A DNA stretch of 36,039 nucleotides from Polaromonas sp. YR568 (GCA_945878995.1 CAMCUN010000036.1:1-36039), one strand, 5' to 3'. Shown: positions 1-7,303, numbered from the stretch's first letter. A program made the numbers and translations. The notes: generated from the letters alone by a model not told the origin.

Positions 1-285
1 GGGCCAGCCCATGCTGGCGCACAAGGCGGTGCACGAGGGGCATGTGGCGGCCGAAGTGATCGCCGGCGAGTTGCAAGGCAACAAAGAGTTGGCCGCCAGC
101 GCCTTCAACGCCCTCGTGATCCCGAGCGTCGCCTGCACCGACCCCGAAATCGCCTGGGTGGGCCTGACCGAGAACTAAGCCAAGGCCCAGGGCATCAAAG
201 TCAAAAAGGGCCTGTTCCCCCGGGCCGCCTCGGGCCGCGCCACCGCCAACGGCCGCACCGAGGGCTTTACCAAGCTGCTGTTTGT
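1..285 (+). pseudogene. lpdA: Dihydrolipoyl dehydrogenase fragment A (C-terminal half, interrupted)
   Basis: Frame 2 reads [19 protein letters not shown] and then [19 protein letters not shown], the NAD-domain/dimer-interface stretch of dihydrolipoyl dehydrogenase (E3 of 2-oxoacid dehydrogenase complexes). An in-frame TAA at 176-178 interrupts it. The same frame then continues with recognisable lpd wording (AKAQGIKVKKGLFP, ATANGRTEGFTKLLF) to about 285, where homology stops. The gene enters from outside the window, so its 5' part is not seen. The missing C-terminus appears as separate fragments at 4512-4571 and 5700-5978. The family assignment is secure. The cause of the break is inference. 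Confidence 0.85.
239..284 (+). repeat. 46-bp direct repeat, left copy (within lpd)
   Basis: This stretch encodes ATANGRTEGFTKLLF of lpd fragment A. It recurs at 5700-5745 with a single mismatch (GAG here, TAG there). It is the last lpd sequence in fragment A and the first in fragment C, so the pair bounds the intervening 5.4 kb. Confidence 0.85.
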
Positions 286-479
286 GTTTTTGTGTTCAGT
301 TCAAGCCTGCGCCCGCTGCGACGGCGCGGTACTGGGCATGGTGGTTTGCTTGAACTGATCTTCACTCGCGGACCTGGCGGCCATCTGTGCCTGCGGTGAT
401 GTGCCGGATCAAATCGATGTGGCCCGCATGGCGGCGGCGAGTCGTCAATGCTCAGTCGGCAGCTGTGTAGAATCTTTGA

Positions 480-499
480 GGTAGTCACTTTTGACTACC
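480..499. promoter_or_regulatory. Palindromic operator of the ribbon-helix-helix/ParE pair
   Basis: Perfect 8-bp arms GGTAGTCA and TGACTACC are separated by CTTT, 17 bp upstream of the chosen antitoxin start. Antitoxins of this type usually bind such a dyad to repress their own operon. The assignment to the antitoxin is inference from position. Confidence 0.6.
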
Positions 500-516
500 C
501 ATCCATGGAGCTTGTC

Positions 517-831
517 ATGCCTGCTGTTCCTGCCACCAGCCCCACCAGCCTCAAACTGCCCGGCGCGCTCAAGCTGCAGCTCGAAGAAGATGCCAAGCAA
601 ATGGGCATGAGCCTGCACGCTTTCATGGTGAGCACACTGGCCGATGCCGCGCAGCGCAAGCGCTTGCGGCAAACTTTTGCCCAAGACTCGGCTGAAGCGC
701 TGGCGGTCATGAAGGCCACCGGTACAGGTCACGCGCTGGAGGATGTTCGGGCTTATTTTTCTCAATTGAAAGAGCATCGTCAGGGGCAGAGCGCGCCGCC
801 AGCATCCTTGCCACCGAAAAAAATGGGCTGA
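517..831 (+). CDS. Ribbon-helix-helix-like antitoxin
   Basis: A 104-residue protein, probably the antitoxin of the ParE-like toxin that starts 3 bp after its stop. Residues about 10-45 (SLKLPGALKLQLEEDAKQMG followed by a helix) fit a short beta strand plus two helices, the Arc/MetJ-type DNA-binding fold. The C-terminal part (VKAT-like helix, EDVRAYFSQL) is the likely toxin-binding tail and ends in a Pro/Lys-rich stretch. The start at 517 is preferred over ATG 505 because GGAG at 507-510 has a 6-bp spacer to it and a palindrome lies just upstream. Fold assignment is by pattern only. The identity as antitoxin rests on gene order and on the partner. Confidence 0.7.
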   Translation: MPAVPATSPTSLKLPGALKLQLEEDAKQMGMSLHAFMVSTLADAAQRKRLRQTFAQDSAEALAVMKATGTGHALEDVRAYFSQLKEHRQGQSAPPASLPPKKMG

Positions 832-834
832 GGA

Positions 835-1137
835 GTGAGCACCGTATTTCTGAGCCCAGCGGCATTTCAGGATTTGGTGCGCCTGGAAACGTTTTTGCAC
901 GAGTCCGAAGATCCATTGGCTGGGGATCTGCTTGATTTCATCTTGGATGCGCTCGAAGTGTTGACGCATCAGCCTGGCATTGGCCGCCCGGTGGAGGGTG
1001 GTTTGCGTGAACTGATCATCTCGCGCAGGCGCAGCGGCTATTTGGCACGCTATGAATGGGACGATGTCCTAGACCGGGTCATGGTTGCCCGCATTCGCCA
1101 CCAGCGAGAAGTTGGCTATTCAGACGAAGAGGTTTGA
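835..1137 (+). CDS. parE: ParE/RelE-family toxin
   Basis: A 100-residue protein with a GTG start behind AGGA. It has the ParE/RelE layout: an N-terminal strand (TVFLSPAAFQDLVRLETFL), two helices (DLLDFILDALEVLTHQPGIG), the family phrase GRPVEGGLRELIISRRRSGY, and a closing strand with RVMVARIRHQREVGY. In this superfamily ParE members poison gyrase and RelE members cleave mRNA. The IRHQRE(V)GY ending is typical of ParE-like proteins. The gene is three bases from the antitoxin, so the two are presumably co-transcribed. It appears intact. Gyrase as target is inferred from the family. Confidence 0.85.
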   Translation: MSTVFLSPAAFQDLVRLETFLHESEDPLAGDLLDFILDALEVLTHQPGIGRPVEGGLRELIISRRRSGYLARYEWDDVLDRVMVARIRHQREVGYSDEEV

Positions 1138-1205
1138 GGGGTTTCAAGCTGCCTCATTAAAAATCCGCAGCATTTGCTTGCCGCAGGCTGCTGTAATACC
1201 TACCG

Positions 1206-1284
1206 CTGAAGTCAGCCTGATGCCGGGCCATGGAGGTGCTCGGTTGAGGCGGTAAAAAGGACGCTCTGGCCCGGCTGGCTTCAG
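1206..1284. terminator. Long imperfect inverted repeat between convergent genes
   Basis: The arm at 1206-1230 and the arm at 1267-1284 pair through CTGAAG(T/C)CAGCC and GGGCCA, with a small bulge in the left arm. It sits between the ParE gene (ends 1137) and tctA (ends 1324), which converge, so a shared transcription-stopping hairpin is plausible. There is no clean U-run. The remainder of the 1138-1323 gap shows nothing else. Confidence 0.4.
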
Positions 1285-1323
1285 GGGGCAACACGGCCTA
1301 CAGGCCAGGGCAGCCCGCAGGGC

Positions 1324-2817
1324 TCAGGCCGTGCCCCGCCAGCGGCGCCACCAGGCGGTCTGGCTGAAGATGGTCAGGAGCAAGGCCGCCAAAATGACAG
1401 CGGACAGAGGCGAAGACAAGAATTCTGCCGCAAATTGCGCCGGCTTGCCCTCAGCCGAGATCATGGCCTGCCGGTAGCTCTTGTCCATCAGGGGGCCCAA
1501 GATCATGCCCAAAATGACCGGCCCCACCTGAAAACCGTACAGCTTGAGAAAGTAGCCAAAGATGCCAAAGCCCAGCATCCAGTAGACATCGACCGGGTTG
1601 TTGTTGACGGCATAGGCGCCCACGGCGCACAGCACCAAAATCAGCGGCAACAAGATCGGCTTGGGTGTCTCGACAATTTTGGCAAACAGCTTGATGCCGG
1701 TCAGACCAAAAATCAGCAAGAAGCAGTTGGCCAGCACGAGGCTGCCGACGATGAACCAAAACAGGTGCGGGGTTTCAATCATCAGCATCGGGCCGGGCTT
1801 GAGCCCGTGGATGTAGAGCGCGCCGATGATGACAGCCGTCACCGCATCGCCCGGAATGCCGAGCGTCAACATGGGAATGTAGGCGCCGCCGACGGCCGCA
1901 TTGTTGGCCGACTCGGGCGCAACCAATCCTTCTTCGGCGCCTTGCCCGAAGGGACGGGTCGGATTCTTGACCGTGCGTTTGGCATGGTCGTAAGCCATGA
2001 GCGCAGCAATATCGCCTCCAGCCCCAGGGAGGGCGCCCACCACCACGCCGATGGCCGAGGCCCGCATGGACAGGGGCAAATGCTTGCGCACCCTCGCCCA
2101 CGAGGGCACGATGCGCGAGACATCCTGACGCACCGCCCGGGTCTTGAGTTCGTGCAGCTGCATCAGCACCTCGGCCACACCAAAAAAGCCGATCATGGCC
2201 GCCACGTAGGAGATGCCTGCAGTCATCTGCACGTGGCCAAAGGTAAAGCGATGCTCGGCCGTCATCGGGTCGAGCCCGACCATGCTAATCAGAATGCCGA
2301 GCGCGCCAGCAAAGATCCCTTTGACCAGCGAGCCGCCAGACAAAGCGCCGACGAGCAAGATGCCCCAGATGGCCAGCATCAGGTAGTCGCGCGGCGCAAA
2401 CTTGAGCGCAAACTCCGACAGCGCCGGCGCTGCCACCGCCAGCGCAGCGATGCCCACAAAGCCGCCGATGACCGATACCACCGTGGTCAGGCCGATGGCC
2501 GTGCCGGCCTCGCCGCGCTTGGCCATGGGGTAGCCATCGAGTCCCGTGGCAATGGCTGCCGGCGCGCCCGGGATGTTGAGCAAGATGGCACTGCGCGAGC
2601 CGCCGTAAACGCCGCCCAGAAAAATGCCCGAGATCAGGGTCAGGGCCTCGTTGACATGCCACTTGAAGGTAAACGAGATCAGGATGGAGACCGCCATGGT
2701 GACCGACAGGCCCGGAATCGCGCCGATGTATATGCCGGCAAAGGTCCCAGCTGCCGTCAAAAACAGCAGGTAGGGATCGGTCCAACTCATCAAGAAGAAT
2801 TCGAGCGCCTGCATCAT
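1324..2817 (-). CDS. tctA: Tripartite tricarboxylate transporter, large membrane subunit TctA
   Basis: About 497 residues, the normal TctA size, with roughly twelve hydrophobic segments. The N-terminal half carries the family signature GAIPGLSVTMAVSILISFTF and GGVYGGSRSAILLNIPGAPA, followed by DGYPMAKRGEAGTAIG. The second half has GALPGAGGDIAALMAYDHAK and ESANNAAVGGAYIPMLTLGI. TctA forms the transport channel of a cation-coupled importer for carboxylates delivered by a TctC binding protein. The start at 2817 gives an ATGA overlap with the tctB stop. The next codon is also ATG, so 2814 is possible. It is the last gene of tctC-tctB-tctA. Substrate is unknown. Confidence 0.95.
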   Translation of the reverse strand: MMQALEFFLMSWTDPYLLFLTAAGTFAGIYIGAIPGLSVTMAVSILISFTFKWHVNEALTLISGIFLGGVYGGSRSAILLNIPGAPAAIATGLDGYPMAKRGEAGTAIGLTTVVSVIGGFVGIAALAVAAPALSEFALKFAPRDYLMLAIWGILLVGALSGGSLVKGIFAGALGILISMVGLDPMTAEHRFTFGHVQMTAGISYVAAMIGFFGVAEVLMQLHELKTRAVRQDVSRIVPSWARVRKHLPLSMRASAIGVVVGALPGAGGDIAALMAYDHAKRTVKNPTRPFGQGAEEGLVAPESANNAAVGGAYIPMLTLGIPGDAVTAVIIGALYIHGLKPGPMLMIETPHLFWFIVGSLVLANCFLLIFGLTGIKLFAKIVETPKPILLPLILVLCAVGAYAVNNNPVDVYWMLGFGIFGYFLKLYGFQVGPVILGMILGPLMDKSYRQAMISAEGKPAQFAAEFLSSPLSAVILAALLLTIFSQTAWWRRWRGTA

Positions 2818-3341
2818 CGAAACAGGTTCTGCAGCCAACTGCCCTTGGGCAGCACCACCGAGAAAATGGTTTGAAACACGCCGTAGATCGCAGCCAGGGT
2901 GACCACACTCACGCCCACGTTAAGCAGCCACCGTTGGCTGCCGAGCAAGCGCATGGACATCAGCAAAAACAAAAAGGAGGCGCCGAGAAAACCCAGCCTT
3001 GGCAAGGCCAGCATGTACAGGCACACTGCCAGGGTAAAGCCCACCCAGATCGGCGGCGTGATCTGCACGACAAAGGCCTGCCAGTTGCCCTGCCCGCTGA
3101 CGTTGGCAGGCCCGCGCCGCAGGCTTTGCCAGGAAAAGACAGCGCCGGTGACGACCATCGTGGCCGCCGCCAGCATGGGGAACATGCCGGCTGAAGACAG
3201 CGACTCAAAGCCGGAAATCCCATGCGCCTGCCACAGCAGAAACAGGCTCAAGAGCAGCAGCAACGCGCAAAAGGCCAGTTCGCCGGGAAGCAGCGCCGGC
3301 TCCGGCTCACCGCCTTCTTGCGCGTCAGGTGCGGCAAGCAT
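2814..3341 (-). CDS. tctB: Tripartite tricarboxylate transporter, small membrane subunit TctB
   Basis: A 175-residue protein with four hydrophobic segments (for example FCALLLLLSLFLLWQAHGIS, and a run around LGFLGASFLFLLMSMRLLG), the standard TctB topology. TctB is the small, poorly conserved membrane partner of TctA. Its start codon overlaps the tctC stop (TGATG on the minus strand) and its stop overlaps the tctA start, so the three genes are translationally coupled. Identity rests mainly on position between tctC and tctA plus the membrane pattern, which is diagnostic for this system. Confidence 0.9.
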   Translation of the reverse strand: MLAAPDAQEGGEPEPALLPGELAFCALLLLLSLFLLWQAHGISGFESLSSAGMFPMLAAATMVVTGAVFSWQSLRRGPANVSGQGNWQAFVVQITPPIWVGFTLAVCLYMLALPRLGFLGASFLFLLMSMRLLGSQRWLLNVGVSVVTLAAIYGVFQTIFSVVLPKGSWLQNLFR

Positions 3342-4330
3342 CAGGGACGGGCGATGCCCAGGTCAGCAGGCGAGCGCTTGGCCACACCGGCTTCTTGCAG
3401 CGTCCACGCGGTGACCGACTGCCACTTCTTGAGGAAGGCGTCGGCCTCTGCGCCCGAAATATTCATGACGGCGTTGCCACGGCCGACCATCAGGTCGACA
3501 AATTTGGGGTTGCTGGCAGCGGTCTTGAAAGCAGTCGTCAGCCTGTCCTTGACCGCATCGGGCACGTCACGCTTGACGAACACGCCGTAAAACGGCCCCC
3601 AGGGCAAATACTTGCCAATGGCCGGCAAGTCGCCCGTCAGAGCCGGAATGCCTTCATGAGGCTGCGAGCTGAGCACGGCGATGGCTTTGACCCGGCCGGC
3701 CTTGATGTGCTCGGAGGCAGCGCCCAGCCCCACCGGCATGAAGTCCACATGGCCGCCTTGCAAAGCCGTCAGGCCCGGGCCCTCGCCGTCAAAGGGGACG
3801 GCCGTCACGGGCATCTTGGTGACCGTGCCAATCATGGAGCCCACGCTGTGCGGCAGGCCGCCGGGGCCGGTCGAGCCCATCTTGACCTTGCCCGGATTGG
3901 CTTGGATATCGGCCAACAGGTCCTTGAAGGATTTCCAGGGCTTGTCTTTGTTGGCCACGATCACCACGATGCCGCGGCCCAGGATGTTGACCGGATAGAA
4001 CTTGGAGTAGTCCAGATCGCCAATGCCGAGCACGCCGTGCAGTTGGGGGTTTTCTGCGCCTAGCAGCAAGGTGTAGCCGTCTGAGGGCTGCTGGTTGACG
4101 AAGTTGGTCGAAATCGCGCCCGAACCGCCAGAGCGGTTTTGCAAGACGATCTTCTTGCCCAGTGCCTCTTCGGCCATGGGAGCCACCGCCCGCGCCACCA
4201 CGTCAGTGGCGCCGCCGGCGCCCCACATGATCACACCCGACAGTTCACGCTCGGGAAAGGCTTGCGCGCTGGCAATACCACCGGCCAGAGCCAAGGACGC
4301 CAGGACCATGCCGCGACGAAAAGAGTTCAT
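3341..4330 (-). CDS. tctC: Bug-family (TctC) periplasmic solute-binding protein
   Basis: A 329-residue protein with a Sec signal peptide (MNSFRRGMVLASLALAGGIA, probable cleavage after ASA). The mature part has the Bug fold phrases: GGATDVVARAVAPMAEEALG, LQNRSGGSGAISTNFV, DGYTLLLGAENPQL, MGSTGPGGLPHSVG and the C-terminal AEADAFLKKW. Bug proteins bind carboxylated ligands in the periplasm and deliver them to TctAB. The AGGAG ribosome site lies close upstream of the ATG at 4330. It is first in the tctCBA operon. The ligand cannot be read from sequence. Confidence 0.95.
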   Translation of the reverse strand: MNSFRRGMVLASLALAGGIASAQAFPERELSGVIMWGAGGATDVVARAVAPMAEEALGKKIVLQNRSGGSGAISTNFVNQQPSDGYTLLLGAENPQLHGVLGIGDLDYSKFYPVNILGRGIVVIVANKDKPWKSFKDLLADIQANPGKVKMGSTGPGGLPHSVGSMIGTVTKMPVTAVPFDGEGPGLTALQGGHVDFMPVGLGAASEHIKAGRVKAIAVLSSQPHEGIPALTGDLPAIGKYLPWGPFYGVFVKRDVPDAVKDRLTTAFKTAASNPKFVDLMVGRGNAVMNISGAEADAFLKKWQSVTAWTLQEAGVAKRSPADLGIARP

Positions 4331-4511
4331 GTATTGCTCCTAAAAGTGAAAATTCAAGCCGTCGAGTGGTCCGCAAAAGCCCCTCACCCACGCCAGTCGG
4401 TGGCGATCATAGGGGCGGCAAAGCGATTGCCGTATTGGTATGAATGCTGATTTTCTTGAAAATACCCGGCAAGAGCACCAAAAAAACCTGCCTGGGCTTT
4501 TCAAAGCCACT

Positions 4512-4571
4512 GGTATGGCGGCGGAAGTGGCGCATGGCAGTTGCACGGACTTGCCGCCGACGAAGAAATAA
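4512..4571 (+). pseudogene. lpdA: Dihydrolipoyl dehydrogenase fragment B (authentic C-terminal tail)
   Basis: The frame reads GMAAEVAHGSCTDLPPTKK and a TAA, which is the natural end of a dihydrolipoyl dehydrogenase. Nothing lpd-like precedes it here. The first 34 bases are also found, with three mismatches, at 5937-5970 as the last lpd sequence of fragment C. A strong terminator follows at 4595-4624, as expected for the true 3' end of the ancestral gene. Confidence 0.8.
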
Positions 4572-4594
4572 CGCTGTTTCCAAGCCAATCTCAC

Positions 4595-4624
4595 AAAGCC
4601 CGATCCGGCAACGGATCGGGCTTT
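4595..4624. terminator. Strong rho-independent terminator (bidirectional)
   Basis: A 13-bp perfect stem (AAAGCCCGATCCG and its complement) closes a GCAA loop and ends in CTTT, with AAAG on the other side, so it could work in both directions. It lies 24 bp after the stop codon of the lpd tail and is probably the original lpd terminator left in place. Confidence 0.85.
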
Positions 4625-4663
4625 GAGCTTGGCGCGTTCGAACAAACGCCGCAGAATACTGTT

Positions 4664-4780
4664 TTCGCCCGGCCACCGGCATCACCTGCGAAGTGGTGGC
4701 CCAAGCCCAGGCCAGCTTGCGTAGTCGCATCCTGCGCGCCTTTGTGGGCCGGGGCCGCTCGAAGGCTTAGAGGCCCAGGA
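4664..4780 (+). mobile_element. IS91-type transposase remnant
   Basis: The frame reads ITCEVVAQAQASLRSRILRA then FVGRGR, matching the RRRILRAFVGRGLLE segment of IS91-family transposases. A one-base shift then gives LEGLEAQEM, the continuation of the same protein. The same segment occurs in the remnant at 22306-22665. No ends or other transposase parts are visible here, so this is a scrap. Confidence 0.55.
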
Positions 4781-4785
4781 GATGC

Positions 4786-4887
4786 GCGCCCGAGACCTTG
4801 CGCGACACCTGCTTCTACAGCATCGTGGCCAGCGAATGGCCGACCGTTCGGGCGCACCTCACGCATCAGCTGAGCCTGTCGCGTTGA
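4786..4887 (+). pseudogene. Possible GNAT acetyltransferase C-terminal tail
   Basis: The frame ETLRDTCFYSIVASEWPTVR, followed by AHLTHQLSLSR and a stop, resembles the end of RimJ/RimL-like GNAT acetyltransferases, which typically finish with RDT(v/a)xFSIxxxEWPxVK. No acetyl-CoA-binding core precedes it; the preceding bases belong to the IS91 scrap. It is best read as a 3' relic. Confidence is limited by the short length. Confidence 0.45.
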
Positions 4888-4913
4888 ACTTGGGGTGACA
4901 AATGCGCTTTGAA

Positions 4914-4936
4914 TGTATACACTCAAAGGATATACA
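4914..4936. promoter_or_regulatory. Inverted repeat upstream of vapB
   Basis: TGTATA and TATACA flank an 11-bp centre, ending 12 bp before the vapB ATG at 4949. Position and symmetry suit an autoregulatory VapB operator; the AT-rich arms could also include the -10 element. This is inference from position. Confidence 0.5.
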
Positions 4937-4948
4937 TCGGCAGGCAGC

Positions 4949-5266
4949 ATGACCACCACCAACACCGCCCGCCGGGTGACACAAACCACCGTATTCCAGT
5001 CTGGCAACAGCCAAGCCATCCGCATCCCCAAGGAATTTCAATTCCAGACCAAGCGGGTGGAAATCGTGCGCGACGGTCACAACATCGTGCTGCGTCCCTT
5101 GGCCAGCACCGTCGCCGAAGCCTTGATGGACCTGCCCGCACTCAGCGAACCCGAAGCCCAAGCCTTGGCCACCGCCATGGCGCAACTCGACGATTTGCCC
5201 GCGCTCGATGAACCCGAGTGGGCCACACCACCCCAAGCCCAAACACGCAAACGGGTGCGTGCATGA
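4949..5266 (+). CDS. vapB: VapB-type antitoxin (AbrB-like)
   Basis: A 105-residue protein. Residues about 8-45 (TQTTVFQSGNSQAIRIPKEF, then TKRVEIVRDGHNIVLRPL) are the swapped-hairpin AbrB/SpoVT DNA-binding domain of VapB proteins. The rest, rich in Ala, Leu and Glu with DLPALDEPEW, is the toxin-wrapping tail. VapB neutralises the VapC nuclease and represses the operon. The start at 4949 is chosen because the domain begins just after it and the inverted repeat 4914-4936 lies upstream. Its stop overlaps the vapC start (ATGA at 5263-5266). It appears intact. Confidence 0.9.
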   Translation: MTTTNTARRVTQTTVFQSGNSQAIRIPKEFQFQTKRVEIVRDGHNIVLRPLASTVAEALMDLPALSEPEAQALATAMAQLDDLPALDEPEWATPPQAQTRKRVRA

Positions 5267-5667
5267 GCCTGCGCTACTTGCTCGACTCGGACGTGTTTTC
5301 GCTCATGGTCAGCGGCCGAGACGAAGCCCTCATCCAACGCATGACCAATCTCACGGCGGGTCAATCCACCTTGTCCGTCATCACCACCGGTGAATTCTTT
5401 GACGGCGTGGCCCACCAAGCCATTTCCGCGCTACGCAACGAACGGGCTCAGCGCCTGATCGATTTTTTGGGCGTTATGCCGTTGGACGCTGAAGTCGCCC
5501 AAACCTACGGCAGCATTCGCGCCGACCTTCGAGCCAAAGGCACACCCATCGGCCCCAACGACCTGTGGCTCGCCGCCCAGGCCAAAACGCACGGCCTGAT
5601 CATGGTCACGCGCAACGGGCGTGAGTTCAAAAGGGTGAAAGGCTTGAAGGTGGAGGGATGGGAATGA
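5263..5667 (+). CDS. vapC: VapC-type PIN-domain toxin
   Basis: A 134-residue PIN-domain ribonuclease. The acidic metal-binding residues are present: the N-terminal YLLDSDVFS, Glu in TTGEFFDGV, and Asp in IGPNDLWLAAQAK, followed by the fourth motif VTRNGREFKRV and the usual close GLKVEGW. VapC toxins cleave tRNA or rRNA and stop translation until VapB is restored. The ATGA overlap with vapB indicates translational coupling. Length and motifs are complete, so it is probably functional. Only 32 bp separate its stop from lpd fragment C. The RNA target cannot be predicted. Confidence 0.92.
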   Translation: MSLRYLLDSDVFSLMVSGRDEALIQRMTNLTAGQSTLSVITTGEFFDGVAHQAISALRNERAQRLIDFLGVMPLDAEVAQTYGSIRADLRAKGTPIGPNDLWLAAQAKTHGLIMVTRNGREFKRVKGLKVEGWE

Positions 5668-5699
5668 ACCCGACGTCGTCCGACTCGCTTCAAATTGTG

Positions 5700-5745
5700 G
5701 CCACCGCCAACGGCCGCACCTAGGGCTTTACCAAGCTGCTGTTTG
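5700..5745 (+). repeat. 46-bp direct repeat, right copy (within lpd)
   Basis: This copy matches 239-284 at 45 of 46 positions. The one difference turns the Glu codon into TAG. Recognisable lpd sequence begins exactly at this repeat, immediately after the vapC gene. Confidence 0.85.
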
Positions 5746-5978
5746 ACGACAGCCCCAAAGCTGGATTGGGAGACGGCCATGCTGGCCATGGCCACGGCAA
5801 GATCCTGGGCGGCGGCATCGTCGGCCCCAACGCGGGCGACCTGATTGACGAAGTCGCTTTGGCCATAGAGATGGGCCCCAGCGCGGTGCACATCGGCAAA
5901 ACCATACACCCGCACCCCACGCTGGGCAAGAGCATAGGCATGGCGGCCGAGGTGGCGCATGGCAGTTGCAGGCTGTGA
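5700..5978 (+). pseudogene. lpdA: Dihydrolipoyl dehydrogenase fragment C (dimerisation domain)
   Basis: The frame reads ATANGRT, a TAG stop at 5721-5723, then GFTKLLFDDSPKAG and, after a short insertion rich in Gly/His, KILGGGIVGPNAGDLIDEVA and TIHPHPTLGKSIGMAAEVAH. This is the E3 dimerisation domain; the His in HPHPTL is the conserved catalytic base of the partner active site. It ends GSCRL-stop instead of the natural tail seen at 4512-4571. Fragments A, C and B together make one C-terminal half with overlaps of 46 and 34 bp, but lie in the order A, B, C. It is a non-functional relic. Confidence 0.85.
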
Positions 5979-6106
5979 TGCCCCAAGCCTGTGTCATGGT
6001 TGTGCTTATGCGTTTGGATTTCCTATCCGCTCCGCCGCTCCTATACGCAGCCTGTCAACTGCCGGAAATAGGATCATTTGGAGCACAGAACAGGCGTCTT
6101 GGCCTA

Positions 6107-6132
6107 AACTTAGTTCAACAACTTAGTCCACC
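6107..6132 (+). repeat. Tandem 13-bp repeat upstream of the Phd/PIN pair
   Basis: Two adjacent copies of AACTTAGT(T/C)CA(A/C)C lie 24 bp before the antitoxin start, in an otherwise featureless gap (5979-6155). This is a plausible binding site for the Phd-like antitoxin. The function is inferred from position. Confidence 0.45.
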
Positions 6133-6155
6133 AATTCGGTCTATGAGGAAGTGCC

Positions 6156-6404
6156 ATGCACACCGTCAATATCCATGAGGCAAAAACGAACCTGTCGAGG
6201 CTCATCGCCATGGCCGGTCAGGGGGAGCCTTTTGTCATTGCCAAGGCAGGCAAACCCCTGGTCACGGTCACCGCCATCCGCCCCGCCGAGGCCGAGCCCC
6301 GCACGCGCTTGGGCTTTATGAAAGGCACCTTGCGGGTGCCCGATGATTTTGACCGCATGGGCGGTGACGATGTGGCAGCCCTGTTTGAGGGAGATGTGGC
6401 GTGA
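6156..6404 (+). CDS. vapB: Phd/YefM-family antitoxin
   Basis: An 82-residue protein. The N-terminal NIHEAKTNLSRLIAMAGQGE, then PFVIAKAGKPLVTVTAI, is the Phd/YefM DNA-binding fold. The C-terminal part (GFMKGTLRVPDDFDRMGGDD, VAALFEG) is the standard antitoxin tail that docks onto PIN toxins of this subclass. An AGGAA ribosome site precedes the ATG. Its stop overlaps the GTG start of the toxin. It is probably functional: it binds and inhibits the following PIN nuclease and represses the pair. Confidence 0.92.
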   Translation: MHTVNIHEAKTNLSRLIAMAGQGEPFVIAKAGKPLVTVTAIRPAEAEPRTRLGFMKGTLRVPDDFDRMGGDDVAALFEGDVA

Positions 6405-6787
6405 AATTGCTCTTGGACACCCATCTGTTGTTGTGGGCGGCCAATGAACCCGAGCGTTTGCCTGCCCAAGCCCGCGCGTTTTTTGATGACCCTGACATGG
6501 CACTGCTGTTCAGCGCGGCCAGCATGTGCGAGATCGTCATCAAAAACGGCTTGGGACGCAAAGACTTCAGCGTGGATGCCCGTTTGCTCAGGCGCGGCCT
6601 GCTGGACCATGGCTATGCGGAGCTGACCATCACCAGTGCTCACGCCGTGTTTGTAGAAAGCTTGCCGCCCATTCACAAAGACCCGTTTGACCGCATCTTG
6701 GTGGCTCAAGCCACGGTGGAGGGCATCACGCTGCTCACGACCGACCGCGTGTTGGGCAGCTACCCCGGACCCATTCAGTGGGTGTGA
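6401..6787 (+). CDS. vapC: PIN-domain ribonuclease toxin
   Basis: A 128-residue PIN-domain toxin of the DTHLLLWA subclass that pairs with Phd-like antitoxins. Visible motifs are LLLDTHLLLWA at the N-terminus, SMCEIVIKNGLG with the second acidic residue, the signature PPIHKDPFDRILVAQA with the third, and TTDRVLGSYPG near the end. It acts as a metal-dependent RNase on stable RNA. GTG start overlaps the antitoxin stop, so expression is coupled. Its last bases lie next to a minus-strand lpd fragment. All acidic positions are kept, so activity is likely. Confidence 0.92.
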   Translation: MKLLLDTHLLLWAANEPERLPAQARAFFDDPDMALLFSAASMCEIVIKNGLGRKDFSVDARLLRRGLLDHGYAELTITSAHAVFVESLPPIHKDPFDRILVAQATVEGITLLTTDRVLGSYPGPIQWV

Positions 6788-6805
6788 GAGTTGAAGAAAA
6801 CCTTG

Positions 6806-6927
6806 GTTTTCCAGATATTCACCAAGTCGCGGTCAGCGCCTTGCATGAGGCCGCCCATCATTTCCATCAATTCAAGGCGCGCGCCCAGCGTGCTGTAAAT
6901 AAAGCCCAATTCCAGCCCGATATGCAT
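6806..6927 (-). pseudogene. lpdA: Dihydrolipoyl dehydrogenase fragment D (NAD-binding segment, inverted)
   Basis: On the minus strand the frame reads IGLELGFIYSTLGARLELME then MMGGLMQGADRDLVNIWK, the Rossmann-fold start and following helix of the E3 NAD domain. It starts at an ATGCAT sequence (6922-6927) where a plus-strand lpd fragment begins, so two lpd pieces diverge from one point. Homology ends at about 6806, shortly after the PIN toxin gene. The open frame continues to a stop at 6775 without further lpd similarity. Confidence 0.75.
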
Positions 6928-7011
6928 GCCGACGACCGCGACACGGTCAAGGTCTGGGAAAAGATGAACGCCAAGCGTTTTGACAAGATCATGCTCAAAA
7001 CCAAGACCGGG
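6928..7011 (+). pseudogene. lpdA: Dihydrolipoyl dehydrogenase fragment E
   Basis: The frame reads ADDRDTVKVWEKMNAKRFDK then IMLKTKTG, the segment of E3 that follows the NAD-binding helix. Its first ten codons cover the same protein region as the end of fragment D, but the two differ in about a third of bases, so they derive from different lpd copies. The following 7012-7190 shows no recognisable gene. Confidence 0.75.
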
Positions 7012-7303
7012 ACACCGATGACCCAGCCCCCACCGTGCAACGATGGCCTTGCCCTGACTCCAACAAAGATTAAGCGCTTAAGTGGGGGGCGAACTGAACA
7101 TGACAAATGTGTTTGGGCGTCAGAGAACAGGAGACAGACTGCTGATGCGGCGACTCAAGCTTTGTAAACCGCCCGAAAGAACACAAGGGCATGGCTGTCG
7201 ATGCAGGGCAATGGTGTCATAGGGATGTCTCTTCGCTCAGGGGTCAGGGGGATCAACCACCTGCAGGAGGAAGATTCCACCGGGAGCGCAGGAAAAAACT
7301 TGC

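Noticed and set aside
1435..2874. A long plus-strand open frame of 479 codons antisense to tctA
   Set aside because: Its translation is Gln/His/Arg-rich low-complexity text with no domain. It is the GC-driven shadow of tctA, which has clear family motifs.
7070..7081. Perfect palindrome TTAAGCGCTTAA
   Set aside because: It is isolated in sequence without a gene and has no second copy or position that suggests a role.
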